Part shown: one piece after another, positions 25,701 through 34,112 of the stretch
How the letters are laid out: every line of letters starts with the position of its first letter
Position numbering within the stretch: the stretch's first letter is position 1
Origin: DASXQK01 sp963724385
GTDB lineage: Bacteria; Pseudomonadota; Alphaproteobacteria; Dongiales; Dongiaceae
Length of the DNA stretch: 64,000 nt
Assembly: GCA_963724385.1 (NCBI GenBank)
Contig: CAVRUJ010000001.1
Coordinates: forward strand, 248,001 to 312,000
Reading direction: 5' to 3'
The notes under the pieces: generated by a model
Database searches by the model: none
Told to the model about the DNA's origin: nothing
The model's input: the letters and a program-made list of their open reading frames with translations, nothing else
Made by a program: the position numbers and the translations under genes

Positions 25701-26461
25701 AGCTGCGCTTCCGCGATCTTCAGGCCCAGCCGCGCAAGATCATCTCATCGCCGATCTGGAGCGGCATCGAATCCGAAGAAGTGACCTACAACGCCGGATA
25801 CACCAACGTGCATGAGCTGATTCCCTGGCGCACGCTGACCGGCCGGCAGCAGCTCTACCAGGATCATCCCTGGATGATCGCCTTCGGCGAAGGCTTGGTG
25901 GTCTACCGCCCGCCGATCGACACCAAGACGATCGCGCCCTTGCTCGGCAAGCGCGGCAACGGCAATCCCGAGGTCGTGCTGAACTTCATCACGCCGCACC
26001 AGAAATGGGGCATCCACAGCACCTACACCGACAACCTGATCATGCTGACGCTGTCGCGCGGCGGGCCGATCGTCTGGATCAGCGAAACCGACGCCAAGAC
26101 GGCGGGGATCGAGGACAACGATTGGATCGAGGCGTTCAACATTAATGGCGCGCTGGTTGCCCGCGTGGTGGTGAGCCAGCGCGTGCCGGCGGGCATGGTG
26201 ATGATGTACCACGCCCAGGAGAAGATCGTGAATGTGCCCGGGAGCGAGATCACCGGCGCGCGGGGCGGCATCCACAATTCGGTCACCCGCACCTGCCTGA
26301 AGCCGACCCACATGATCGGCGGCTACGCCCAGCAGAGCTACGGCTTCAATTATCACGGCACCATCGGCACCAACCGGGATGAATTCGTCATCCTGCGCAA
26401 GATGGCGAAGGTCGATTGGCTCGACCGGCCGACCGGCGAGCGCCCGGCGGCGGCCGAATAG
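22721..26461 (+). CDS. narG: Respiratory nitrate reductase alpha subunit
   Basis: NarG reduces nitrate to nitrite at a Mo-bis-MGD centre on the cytoplasmic side of the membrane-bound NarGHI complex. The 1246 residues match the usual length. The FS0 cluster ligands H50, C54, C58 and C93 are present ('STHGTNCTGSCSW', 'EPRGCSRG'), and the molybdenum ligand is Asp223 in 'WYCDLPPSSPQTWGEQTD'. It therefore looks fully functional, a membrane Nar and not a periplasmic Nap. It is followed by narH after 29 bp. Confidence 0.98.
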   Translation: MSHFLDRLMFFKRNVDSFAGGHGVVTNESRGWEEGYRSRWAHDRIVRSTHGTNCTGSCSWKIYVKGGIVTWETQQTDYPRTRPDMPNHEPRGCSRGASYSWYLYSANRIKYPLVRSRLLKLWRQARAQQKDPVLAWQAIVEDPAKRGEYQAVRGLGGFVRASWDEVNEIIAAANIHTAKNHGPDRIIGFSPIPAMSMVSYAAGTRYLALIGGVAMSFYDWYCDLPPSSPQTWGEQTDVPESADWYNSSFLVLWGSNVPQTRTPDAHFYTEVRYKGAKSVVICPDYSEASKFADLWLAPKQGTDAALAMAVGHVILKEFHLAGKSAYFTDYCRRYTDLPFLVRLDKRGDHYVAGRFLRASDFADGKGQMNNPDWKLLVVDEASDAAVVPTGSVGFRWGEQGKWNLENRDGATGAEISPRLSLIDKSDAVVPVAFPYFGGLTHAHFANNPQDEILLRNLPARRLATKEGEVLVATVFDLLVANYGVDRGLGGGNVAKTYDDDVPYSPAWQEKITGVKRGHVIALAREFADNADKTKGRSMVILGAGVNHWYHGDMIYRGIINLLVLCGCVGKPGGGWSHYVGQEKLRPQTGWTPLAFALDWHRPPRQMNSTSFFYAHTDQWRYERLELSEILSPLADGKLQGSPIDLNFRAERMGWLPSAPQLEANPLRLAAAAEAAGSDPVKHVVGELKAGRLKLAAGDPDNPLNFPRNMFVWRSNLLGSSGKGHEYFLKHLLGARHGVQGKDLGAEGGQRPLEVAWREEAPEGKLDLLVTIDFRMSTTCVYSDIVLPTATWYEKHDLNTSDMHPFIHPLSAAVDPVWEARSDWQIFKGLAKRFSELCPGHLGVEKDLVLTPIMHDTPGELAQAFEPKDWGKGECEPVPGKTMPAMTVVERDYPNTYRKFTSLGPLMSKIGNGGKGIAWNTETEVEFLGKLNGKVSEPGVSAGLPRIETDMDAAEVILTLAPETNGHVAVKSWVSLSKATGREHAHLARAREDEKLRFRDLQAQPRKIISSPIWSGIESEEVTYNAGYTNVHELIPWRTLTGRQQLYQDHPWMIAFGEGLVVYRPPIDTKTIAPLLGKRGNGNPEVVLNFITPHQKWGIHSTYTDNLIMLTLSRGGPIVWISETDAKTAGIEDNDWIEAFNINGALVARVVVSQRVPAGMVMMYHAQEKIVNVPGSEITGARGGIHNSVTRTCLKPTHMIGGYAQQSYGFNYHGTIGTNRDEFVILRKMAKVDWLDRPTGERPAAAE

Positions 26462-26490
26462 ACCCGCAGGGCAAGGGAAAGGAGCAAGTC

Positions 26491-28017
26491 ATGAAGGTCC
26501 GCGCCCAGATCGCCATGGTGCTGAACCTCGACAAATGCATCGGTTGCCACACCTGCTCGGTCACCTGCAAGAACGTCTGGACCAGCCGCGAAGGCGTCGA
26601 ATACGCCTGGTTCAACAACGTCGAGACCAAGCCCGGCATCGGCTATCCCAAGGAGTGGGAAAACCAGGAGCGCTGGCAGGGCGGCTGGAAGCGCCAGAAG
26701 AACGGCAAGATCAAGCCGCGCCTCGGCGGCAAGTGGCGGATTCTCGCCAAGATCTTCGCCAATCCGCAGCTGCCTGAGATCGACGACTACTACGAGCCCT
26801 TCACCTTCGACTACGAGCATCTGCAGAATGCGCCCGAAAGCGAGGCCGCACCCACCGCCCGGCCCGTCTCGCTCATCACCGGCAAGCCCATGGAGAAGAT
26901 CGTCTGGGGTCCCAACTGGGAGGAGATCCTGGGCACCGAATTCGCCAAGCGCTCCAAGGACAAGAATTTCGAGGCGGTCCAGAAGGAGATCTACGGCCAG
27001 TTCGAGAACACCTTCATGTTCTACCTGCCGCGGCTCTGCGAGCATTGCCTCAATCCGTCCTGCGTCGCGTCCTGCCCGTCGGGCTCGATCTACAAGCGGG
27101 AGGAAGACGGCATCGTCCTCATCGACCAGGACAAATGCCGCGGCTGGCGGATGTGCGTCAGCGCCTGCCCCTACAAGAAGATCTATTACAACTGGCAATC
27201 GGGAAAGGCCGAGAAATGCATCTTCTGCTATCCACGCATCGAGGCGGGCGAGCCGACGGTGTGCTCGGAGACCTGCGTCGGCCGGATCCGCTATCTGGGG
27301 GTGCTGCTCTATGACGCCGACCGCATCGAGGCGGCGGCAAGCACCGAGCGCGAGCAGGATCTCTACCAGGCCCAGCTCGACATCTTCCTGGATCCCGGGG
27401 ATGAGGCGGTGATCCAGCAGGCGCGCCGGGACGGCGTGCCCGAAGCCTGGCTCGAAGCGGCACGGCGATCGCCTACCTACAAGATGGCGATCGAATGGAA
27501 GATCGCCTTCCCGCTCCACCCCGAATACCGGACCCTTCCGATGGTCTGGTACGTGCCGCCACTCTCTCCGGTTCAGTCGGCGGCGGAAGCGGGCAAGATC
27601 GGGTTCGATCGCGAGCTGCCCGACATCCGCAAACTGCGCATTCCGCTGCGCTACCTCGCCAACCTCCTGACCGCAGGCGAGGAGGAGCCGGTGGCCCGCG
27701 CGCTGGAGCGGCTCATGGCCATGCGGGTCCATATGCGCGCCCGCCATGTCGAGGGGCAGGTCGACAGCGCGGTGCTGGAGCGGGTGGGCCTGAGCCAGGC
27801 CCAGGTGGACGAGATGTACCGCTATCTCGCCATCGCCAACTACGAGGACCGCTACGTCATCCCGACGACGCACCGCGAATACGCCGAGGACGCCTTCGAC
27901 CTGCGCAACGCCTGCGGCTTCAGCTTCGGCAACGGCTGTTCCGACGGCGCCAGCAAGGCGAGCCTGTTCGGGCCGAACCGCAAGCCCGGGGTCAAGACGC
28001 CCATGGAGGTCCGCTGA
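26491..28017 (+). CDS. narH: Respiratory nitrate reductase beta subunit
   Basis: NarH carries electrons from NarI hemes to NarG through four iron-sulfur clusters. The 508-residue protein (ATG 26491, AAAGGAG upstream) shows 'DKCIGCHTCSVTCKN', 'CEHCLNPSCVASCPSG', 'DKCRGWRMCVSACPYKK' and 'AEKCIFCYPRIEAGEPTVCSETC'. The tryptophan in CRGWRMC replaces a cysteine and is diagnostic for the 3Fe-4S cluster of NarH. The stop shares its last base with the narJ ATG (TGATG). Confidence 0.98.
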   Translation: MKVRAQIAMVLNLDKCIGCHTCSVTCKNVWTSREGVEYAWFNNVETKPGIGYPKEWENQERWQGGWKRQKNGKIKPRLGGKWRILAKIFANPQLPEIDDYYEPFTFDYEHLQNAPESEAAPTARPVSLITGKPMEKIVWGPNWEEILGTEFAKRSKDKNFEAVQKEIYGQFENTFMFYLPRLCEHCLNPSCVASCPSGSIYKREEDGIVLIDQDKCRGWRMCVSACPYKKIYYNWQSGKAEKCIFCYPRIEAGEPTVCSETCVGRIRYLGVLLYDADRIEAAASTEREQDLYQAQLDIFLDPGDEAVIQQARRDGVPEAWLEAARRSPTYKMAIEWKIAFPLHPEYRTLPMVWYVPPLSPVQSAAEAGKIGFDRELPDIRKLRIPLRYLANLLTAGEEEPVARALERLMAMRVHMRARHVEGQVDSAVLERVGLSQAQVDEMYRYLAIANYEDRYVIPTTHREYAEDAFDLRNACGFSFGNGCSDGASKASLFGPNRKPGVKTPMEVR

Positions 28018-28697
28018 TGTCCGCCCTCAAGGCCCTGGCGGCCCTGCTCACCTATCCCGAGGCCGGGCTCAAGGCATCGCTCCCCGAGATCGGCGCCGTG
28101 CTGGCCGCCGACCGCCGGATGCCCGAGACCAATCGCGCCGAACTCGCCAACCTGATCGCGGAGATGGACGCGAGCGAGCTCATGGACGCGCAGGAGCGCT
28201 ATGTCGGCCTCTTCGACCGGAGCCCGTCGCTGTCGCTGCATCTCTTCGAGCATGTTCATGGCGATTCCCGCGATCGCGGCATGGCCATGGTCCGGTTGGT
28301 CGAGATGTACCGGGAGCACGGGCTGGAAATCGAGGCCCAGGAGCTGCCGGACTATCTGCCGCTGTTCCTGGAATACCTGTCGCTCTTGCCCGAGGCGGAA
28401 TCGAGGCCGCTCCTGGCCGACGCCGGGCCCGTGTTGGCCAGGATCGGGCAGCGCCTTTCCCGGCGCGAGAGCCGCTATGCCGCCATCTTCGCGGCGCTGA
28501 GCGCCATCGCCGGCGCCGATGTGCCGGCCGCCGAAGACCATGGACCGGAGCCGGCCGAGGATCTGGCCGCGCTGGACAGGGCCTGGGAAGAGGCTGCCGT
28601 CACCTTCGGACCTGAATCGATGGCCGAAAGCCGGTCGAGCTGCGATCGGGTCGCCGCCATGGTCGCGCGCATGGCTGAACCGGGGGTGCGGCCATGA
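28017..28697 (+). CDS. narJ: Nitrate reductase molybdenum cofactor assembly chaperone
   Basis: NarJ is a cytoplasmic chaperone that binds apo-NarG and gates molybdenum cofactor insertion and membrane docking. The 226-residue helical product contains the family segment 'SLSLHLFEHVHGDSRDRGMAMVRLVEMYREHGLEI' and 'ELPDYLPLFLEYLSLLP'. ATG 28017 overlaps the narH stop and its own stop overlaps narI by 4 bp, so its level is set by coupling. Confidence 0.96.
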   Translation: MSALKALAALLTYPEAGLKASLPEIGAVLAADRRMPETNRAELANLIAEMDASELMDAQERYVGLFDRSPSLSLHLFEHVHGDSRDRGMAMVRLVEMYREHGLEIEAQELPDYLPLFLEYLSLLPEAESRPLLADAGPVLARIGQRLSRRESRYAAIFAALSAIAGADVPAAEDHGPEPAEDLAALDRAWEEAAVTFGPESMAESRSSCDRVAAMVARMAEPGVRP

Positions 28698-29398
28698 CCG
28701 GCTATTTCAACGAGGCCGCCTTCGGGCTCTATCCCTATTTCTGCCTCACGGTTTTCCTGCTGGGCAGCCTGATCCGCTTCGACCGCGAGCAATATGGCTG
28801 GCGCAGCGGGTCGAGCCAGCTGCTCCGGGCAAGGCAGCTGCGCTGGGGCAGCAATCTGTTCCACATCGGCATCCTGTTTCTGCTGTTCGGCCATTTCGTC
28901 GGCCTGCTGACGCCCCATGAGGTCTACAGCTTCTTCATCAGCGCCGCGGCCAAGCAGATGCTGGCCATCGTCTCGGGTGGGATCGCCGGCGCGATCTGTT
29001 TCGTCGGCCTCTCCATGCTGATCCACCGGCGGCTTACCGACCCGCGCATCCGCGCCACCAGCAGCCGGATGGACATCGCCATCCTCCTGCTCATCTGGCT
29101 GCAGCTCGTGCTCGGCATGGTCACCATCGCGTTTTCGCTTCAGCATGCCGACGGCAGCGTGATGCTGCGTCTTGGCGGCTGGGCGCAGCGCATCGTCAGC
29201 TTCCGGGGCGGTGCCGCCGACCTCATCGCCGGCCTGCCGCTCGTCTACCAGCTCCATCTGATCCTGGGCATGACCTTGTTCCTGCTGTTCCCCTTCAGCC
29301 GGCTCGTGCATATCTGGAGCGCGCCGGTCTGGTACGTGTTCCGGCCTTACCAGGTCGTGCGCCGACGCGGTGCCGGAACGGCTCGGAGGGCCCCGTGA
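28694..29398 (+). CDS. narI: Respiratory nitrate reductase gamma subunit (diheme cytochrome b)
   Basis: NarI anchors the complex and oxidises quinol with two b hemes. The 234 residues include five membrane helices. The four heme histidines are placed as expected: H57 and H67 ('LFHIGILFLLFGHFVG'), H188 ('YQLHLILG') and H206 ('RLVHIWS'). The C-terminal arginine-rich tail is cytoplasmic. Its stop overlaps the downstream parvulin gene by 4 bp. Confidence 0.97.
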   Translation: MTGYFNEAAFGLYPYFCLTVFLLGSLIRFDREQYGWRSGSSQLLRARQLRWGSNLFHIGILFLLFGHFVGLLTPHEVYSFFISAAAKQMLAIVSGGIAGAICFVGLSMLIHRRLTDPRIRATSSRMDIAILLLIWLQLVLGMVTIAFSLQHADGSVMLRLGGWAQRIVSFRGGAADLIAGLPLVYQLHLILGMTLFLLFPFSRLVHIWSAPVWYVFRPYQVVRRRGAGTARRAP

Positions 29399-30165
29399 CC
29401 ATTCGCGTGAACGGCAGGGAGATCCCGGCCGGCGCGGTGCTGGCGGAGATGCAATACCATCCGGCGGCGGACCGGGCCGCGGCCGAGCGGGCCGCCGGCG
29501 AGGCGCTGGTCTTGCGCGAACTCCTCCTGCAGCAGGCCGCGGCCGATGGCCTCCTCGACGGCGCTGCCGATGCGCCGGAGGAGGCAGCGATCGAGCGACT
29601 GCTGGAGCGGCATATCGAGCTGCCCGACGCTGATGAGGACTCCTGCCGGAGATATTACGAGGCCAATCGGAAGAAGTTCCGCAGCCCGGATATCTGCGAG
29701 GCGCAGCATATCCTCATCGCTGCGGCCCCCGACGACGAGGAAGGCCGCATCGCCGCCGAGGCCGAGGCGAGACGGCTGCTCGAGACTCTGGCTCGCGACC
29801 CGTCCCGCTTCGATAGCCTCGCGCGCGAACATTCCGACTGCCCATCGAGGGAGCAGGGCGGGCATCTCGGCCAGGTGACCCGCGGATCGACGGTGCCCGA
29901 GTTCGAGACGTTCCTCTTCAGCCTGGAGGAAGGCGAGACCTGCCCGCAGCCGGTACCGAGCCGCTACGGCTTTCATGTGGTTAGGCTGCTGCGCCGGGAG
30001 CGGGGGCGGGAGCTGCCCTATGAAGCCGTGCGGGACAAGATCGCGGACCGGCTCGCCGATCACGCCTGGCGTATGGCGGTCGCGCAGTTCCTGCGGATCC
30101 TGGCCGGGAGGGCCGAGATCGAGGGTATCGAGATCGACCGGGCCCAATCGCCGCTGGTCCAGTAG
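29395..30165 (+). CDS. Parvulin-type peptidyl-prolyl cis-trans isomerase of the nar operon
   Basis: The 256-residue product (GTG at 29395 inside the narI stop) has a helical N-terminal chaperone region and a rotamase domain around residues 100-200: 'CEAQHILIAA', 'RFDSLAREHSDCPSREQGGHLGQVTRGSTVPEFETFLFSL' and 'PVPSRYGFHVVRLLRRE'. No signal peptide is seen, so it acts in the cytoplasm, as expected for helping NarG or NarH fold. It resembles NifM-like parvulins. Its place as last gene of narKGHJI suggests service to the reductase; that is inference. Confidence 0.9.
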   Translation: MTIRVNGREIPAGAVLAEMQYHPAADRAAAERAAGEALVLRELLLQQAAADGLLDGAADAPEEAAIERLLERHIELPDADEDSCRRYYEANRKKFRSPDICEAQHILIAAAPDDEEGRIAAEAEARRLLETLARDPSRFDSLAREHSDCPSREQGGHLGQVTRGSTVPEFETFLFSLEEGETCPQPVPSRYGFHVVRLLRRERGRELPYEAVRDKIADRLADHAWRMAVAQFLRILAGRAEIEGIEIDRAQSPLVQ

Positions 30166-30323
30166 GCAAGAGCGGCGCCGCCCCAGCGCGACCCTGCCGG
30201 GGCCCGCGTTCGCAGAACCGGCGATGGCGAAGTTTGCAAAATCCGATTTGGAGATTGCCAGGGCGAAAGGTCGCGAGAACCGCGCTACAATTCTCCAACG
30301 CTGCCTCCCGGACTAGGACAACC

Positions 30324-31031
30324 ATGCCCCTTCACATCGGTATCGTTGGTTGCTCGGCCGAAGGTGCGTCGCTGTGCTTTCGGACCATCTGCGTGGAAGC
30401 GGCGGCTTTTGTCGGCCCGCACGCCCATCCCGAGGTCTCGATGCACACGCCGTCCCTGGCCGAGTACCTGATACGCATCCGCCGCGATGATTGGCAGGGT
30501 GTCGGCGAGTTGATGCTGGCCTCGGCCGACAAGCTGGCGAAAATCGGCGCCGATTTCCTGATCTGCCCCGACAACACCATCCATCAGGCGTTCGCCACCG
30601 TCGAACCGCGATCGCCGCTGCCCTGGCTGCACATCGCCGAGGTCGTCGCAGATGAGGCCGTCGCGCGCGGGTTCCACCACCTCGGGCTCATGGGAACGCG
30701 CTGGCTCGTCGAAAGCGAGATCTATCCGGAAAGGCTCGCGGCGCGCGGGCTGACCTGTCTGCGCCCGGACTCCGCCGAGCGCGAGGAAATCCATCGCATC
30801 ATCATGGACGAGCTGGTCTATGGCATCTTCAGGCCCGAGGCGGTCGCCTACCACCAACGCGTCATCGCGCGCATGAAAGACCAGGGCTGCGACGCGGTCT
30901 TGCTCGGCTGCACCGAGATTCCGCTGATCATAAGCGATGCCAATTCACCGCTGCCAATTCTCGATTCGACGCGCCTGCTCGCGCGGGCGGCGCTGCGCCG
31001 GGCCGTCGAGGGCAGAGCCGCGGCCGGGTGA
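30324..31031 (+). CDS. Aspartate/glutamate racemase-family protein
   Basis: The 235-residue product starts MPLHIGIVGCSAEGASL and has the two-lobe racemase fold. The second catalytic cysteine is present ('LLGCTEIPL'), but the first block reads 'ICPDNTIHQAF', with Asp in the place of the usual Cys before NT.H. Family members with one cysteine exist (YgeA has Thr/Cys) and can be substrate-specific racemases or isomerases. ATG 30324 is chosen by homology. No operon partner; the acylase gene follows after about 100 bp. Confidence 0.82.
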   Translation: MPLHIGIVGCSAEGASLCFRTICVEAAAFVGPHAHPEVSMHTPSLAEYLIRIRRDDWQGVGELMLASADKLAKIGADFLICPDNTIHQAFATVEPRSPLPWLHIAEVVADEAVARGFHHLGLMGTRWLVESEIYPERLAARGLTCLRPDSAEREEIHRIIMDELVYGIFRPEAVAYHQRVIARMKDQGCDAVLLGCTEIPLIISDANSPLPILDSTRLLARAALRRAVEGRAAAG

Positions 31032-31128
31032 AGGAGCGGCCCGGCCGCTTGCCGGACGTTCGCTCGATGCCGACAGGCCAAGCAACATCGTTTAGTCTAA
31101 GAAGCAGCGCCCCCGTTGGAGATGGCCG

Positions 31129-33531
31129 ATGCCGCCTTCCGACCAGATTCCGCCCAACATCGAGACCCTGCGCTTCGCTGTTCCCGGCCTCGAGAAGCCA
31201 GCGGAGATACTGGTCGACCAATGGGGAATTCCGCATCTGAGGGCCCAGAGCCGGCGCGACGTGTTCTGCCTTCAAGGCTTCAACGCGGCGCGCGACCGGC
31301 TGTGGCAGCTCGATCTTGGCCGCAAGCGGGGGCTGGGATTGCTCGCCGCCGACTTCGGGCCGGGCTTCCTGGCCCAGGATCGGGCGGCACGTCTGTTCCT
31401 CTATCGCGGCGATATGGCCGCCGAATGGGCCGCCTACGGGACGCCGGAGGCAGAGGCGATCGCCGAGGCCTTCGTTGCCGGGATCAACGCCTTCATCGGC
31501 CTGACGGAAGCCGAGCCCAAGCTTCTGCCGCCGGAGTTCGCCCTGATGGGCACGCGGCCCCAGCGCTGGGCGGCTTCCGATGTGGTGAGGATCCGCAGCC
31601 ACGCTCTCGTCAGCAATGCCGAATCCGAGCTGGCGCGGGCGCAGGTTCTTGCCCGGGGCGAGATTGCGAAGGACCTGCTGCGGGCGAGGCTCGAGCCGGA
31701 CTGGAAGGTCCAGGTCCCCGAAGGGCTCGACCTCGAGCATGTGCCGGCCGATGTCCTGGATGTCATCGGGTTGGCGGGCGCCCGGGTGAGCTTCTCGCCG
31801 GAACGCCTTGCGGCAAGCCTGGACGAGGCCTGGCGCTGGACGAAGCTGACGGACCTTGGCGAGGTAGCCAGGAGCGCCGGCGTCGAAGGGTCCAACAACT
31901 GGGCGATCTCGCCCGGACGAACCGCGACGGGGCGGCCGATCCTGGCAAGCGATCCTCATCGCCAGCACTCGGCCCCGGCACTGCGTTACCTCGTCCACCT
32001 GACGGCGCCGGGGCTCGATACGATCGGCGCGGGCGAGCCCTGCCTGCCGGGAGTATCCATCGGCCATAACGGCACCGCGGCCTTCGGCCTCACCATCTTT
32101 CCCATCGATCAGGAAGACGTCTACGTCTACGAGCTCAATCCCAAGAACCCGGACCAGTACCGTTACGGCAATGGCTTGGAGGCGATGCGCATCCTCAGCG
32201 AGCGCATCTCCGTCAAGGGCGCGCCCGACCAGGAGGTCGCACTTCACTTCACGCGTCACGGACCGGTGGTCCATATCGACCAGGCGCGCAATCGGGCCTT
32301 CGCTTTGCGTTCGGTCTGGTTCGAGCCCGGCACCTCGCCCTATTTCGGCAGCCTCGCCTATCTCGATGCCCGAACGCCCCAGGATTTCGCCAAGGCAATG
32401 CGGCACTGGGGCACGCCGCCGGTGAACCACGTCTATGCCGACAGCGGCGGCAACATCGCCTGGATGACGGCCGGCAAGGCGCCGCGCCGCCCGAACTGGG
32501 ACGGCCTGCTGCCCGTGCCCGGCAACGGCACCTATGAATGGGACGGCTTCCATGCGCCGGAGAATCTGCCGCGCGAAATCAACCCTGCCCGCGGCTTCGT
32601 CGCGACCGCCAATGAGATGAATCTTCCGAAGGGCTATCCCTATGCCGAGCGCAAACTGAGCTTTGAATGGTCGGAAAGATCGCGGGCGACCCGCATCATG
32701 GAAGCGCTCGCGGACAGCCGGAGCCACGGCCTGGCGGACTCCATGGCGCTGCAATGCGACGTGGTCTCGATCCCGGCGCGCCGCCTGATGCCCCTGCTCG
32801 CCGGTCTAGGCCGTTCGGACGAGAGCATCGCCCCGGCGCTCGATCTGCTGCGGAATTGGGATTGCCGCCTCGGCCCCGAAAGCCCTGCAGCGGCCCTGTT
32901 CGAGGTCTATTGGACGAAGCATCTGAAGCCAGCACTCCTGGAGCGGCTCGCCGGCGATACGGCTCTCTTGAAGCTGCTGGCGCCAGGCGACAACGAAACC
33001 TTGCTCGCGATCCTCGAGCATCCCGGGGCGGAGCCTCGTCTTGGGACCGAGTTGGCGCGGGATGCGATCCTGGCTCGCGCGCTTGCGGCCGGCATGGCGG
33101 AATGCCAGTCGCTTCTCGGCCCGGATCCGGGGCGCTGGGCCTGGGGCCGGCTTCATCACGGCTATTTCGAGCACGCTGTGTCGGCCGTTGCGCCCGAGAG
33201 AAAAGCGGTGCTGGACGTCGGGCCGCTTCCCATCGGCGGCTCGGGCTCGACTCCCATGAACACGACCTATCGGCTGCCGGATTTCCGGGTCACCTCGGGC
33301 GCCAGCTTCCGGATGGTGCTCGATGTCGGCGCCTGGGACAATTCGCGCGCGATCAATGCCCCCGGCCAGTCGGGCCTGCCGGCTTCCCCCCATTATCGAG
33401 ACCTGTCGGGGCTCTGGGCGAAAGGCGAGTATTTTCCCCTGCTCTATACGCGCGACGCCGTTGCGAAGGCGGCACGCCTGCGGATAATCCTCGGGCCAGC
33501 CGATGATCGGGGTGTGCGTCCGAAGGCCTGA
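31129..33531 (+). CDS. Penicillin acylase-family Ntn hydrolase
   Basis: The 800-residue precursor belongs to the S45 amidase family, which self-cleaves to free an N-terminal serine nucleophile; here Ser255 in 'GVEGSNNWAISPGRT'. An N-terminal alpha part ('VDQWGIPHLRAQSRRDVFCLQGFNAARDRLWQLD') and a beta part with 'GHNGTAAFGLT' and 'NHVYADSGGNIAWMTAGKAPRR' are typical. Members hydrolyse penicillins or acyl-homoserine lactones. Unlike most, no signal peptide is seen, so the protein appears cytoplasmic. GGAG precedes the ATG. Substrate unknown. Confidence 0.9.
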   Translation: MPPSDQIPPNIETLRFAVPGLEKPAEILVDQWGIPHLRAQSRRDVFCLQGFNAARDRLWQLDLGRKRGLGLLAADFGPGFLAQDRAARLFLYRGDMAAEWAAYGTPEAEAIAEAFVAGINAFIGLTEAEPKLLPPEFALMGTRPQRWAASDVVRIRSHALVSNAESELARAQVLARGEIAKDLLRARLEPDWKVQVPEGLDLEHVPADVLDVIGLAGARVSFSPERLAASLDEAWRWTKLTDLGEVARSAGVEGSNNWAISPGRTATGRPILASDPHRQHSAPALRYLVHLTAPGLDTIGAGEPCLPGVSIGHNGTAAFGLTIFPIDQEDVYVYELNPKNPDQYRYGNGLEAMRILSERISVKGAPDQEVALHFTRHGPVVHIDQARNRAFALRSVWFEPGTSPYFGSLAYLDARTPQDFAKAMRHWGTPPVNHVYADSGGNIAWMTAGKAPRRPNWDGLLPVPGNGTYEWDGFHAPENLPREINPARGFVATANEMNLPKGYPYAERKLSFEWSERSRATRIMEALADSRSHGLADSMALQCDVVSIPARRLMPLLAGLGRSDESIAPALDLLRNWDCRLGPESPAAALFEVYWTKHLKPALLERLAGDTALLKLLAPGDNETLLAILEHPGAEPRLGTELARDAILARALAAGMAECQSLLGPDPGRWAWGRLHHGYFEHAVSAVAPERKAVLDVGPLPIGGSGSTPMNTTYRLPDFRVTSGASFRMVLDVGAWDNSRAINAPGQSGLPASPHYRDLSGLWAKGEYFPLLYTRDAVAKAARLRIILGPADDRGVRPKA

Positions 33532-33585
33532 AAGGCGTCGCCCAAGTTCTTGGCTAAGTCGCATCACGAAGAAGGGAGGAATCCG

Positions 33586-34053
33586 ATGGGTCACAAACTC
33601 GAAGGCGGCTGCGCTTGCGGCGCGGTTCGCTACCGGCTCGCCTCGGCGCCCATGTTCGTCCATTGCTGCCATTGCCTGGATTGCCAGCGCCAGACGGGAA
33701 GCGCCTTCGTGCTGAACGCGCTCATCGAAACCGACCGGATCGCCCTGCTGTCGGGCAAGCCCGAGCCCACGCCCGTTCCCACCGACAGCGGCAGCCCGCA
33801 TGACATCTATCGCTGTCCAGCCTGCAAGACGGCAGTCTGGAGCGACTATGGCCATCGGCCCCGCTTGCGCTTCGTCCGCATCGGGACGCTGGACAAGCCC
33901 TCGGCCCTCCAGCCCGACGTGCATATCTATACCCGCTCGAAACTGCCTTGGCTCAGGTTGCCCGAGGGCGTGCCCGCCTTCGAAGAGTATTACGACATGA
34001 AAGCGCTGTGGCCTGCTGCGAGCCAGGAGCGCCGGCGCGCGATTTCCCGCTGA
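33586..34053 (+). CDS. GFA/CENP-V family zinc protein
   Basis: The 155-residue product (GGGAGGA before ATG) carries the two zinc sites of the glutathione-dependent formaldehyde-activating family: 'GGCACGAVRY' (C9, C11), 'HCCHCLDCQRQTGS' (C28, C30, C33) and 'YRCPACKTAVW'. Most family members have no proven formaldehyde activity, so only the fold is assigned. It lies 54 bp after the acylase, same strand. Confidence 0.9.
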   Translation: MGHKLEGGCACGAVRYRLASAPMFVHCCHCLDCQRQTGSAFVLNALIETDRIALLSGKPEPTPVPTDSGSPHDIYRCPACKTAVWSDYGHRPRLRFVRIGTLDKPSALQPDVHIYTRSKLPWLRLPEGVPAFEEYYDMKALWPAASQERRRAISR

Positions 34054-34112
34054 CCGACCATGAAGTCGCCTAAGCTTTCGTCCTGTCTGCCAACATCGAA
34101 GGATCGAATCTC

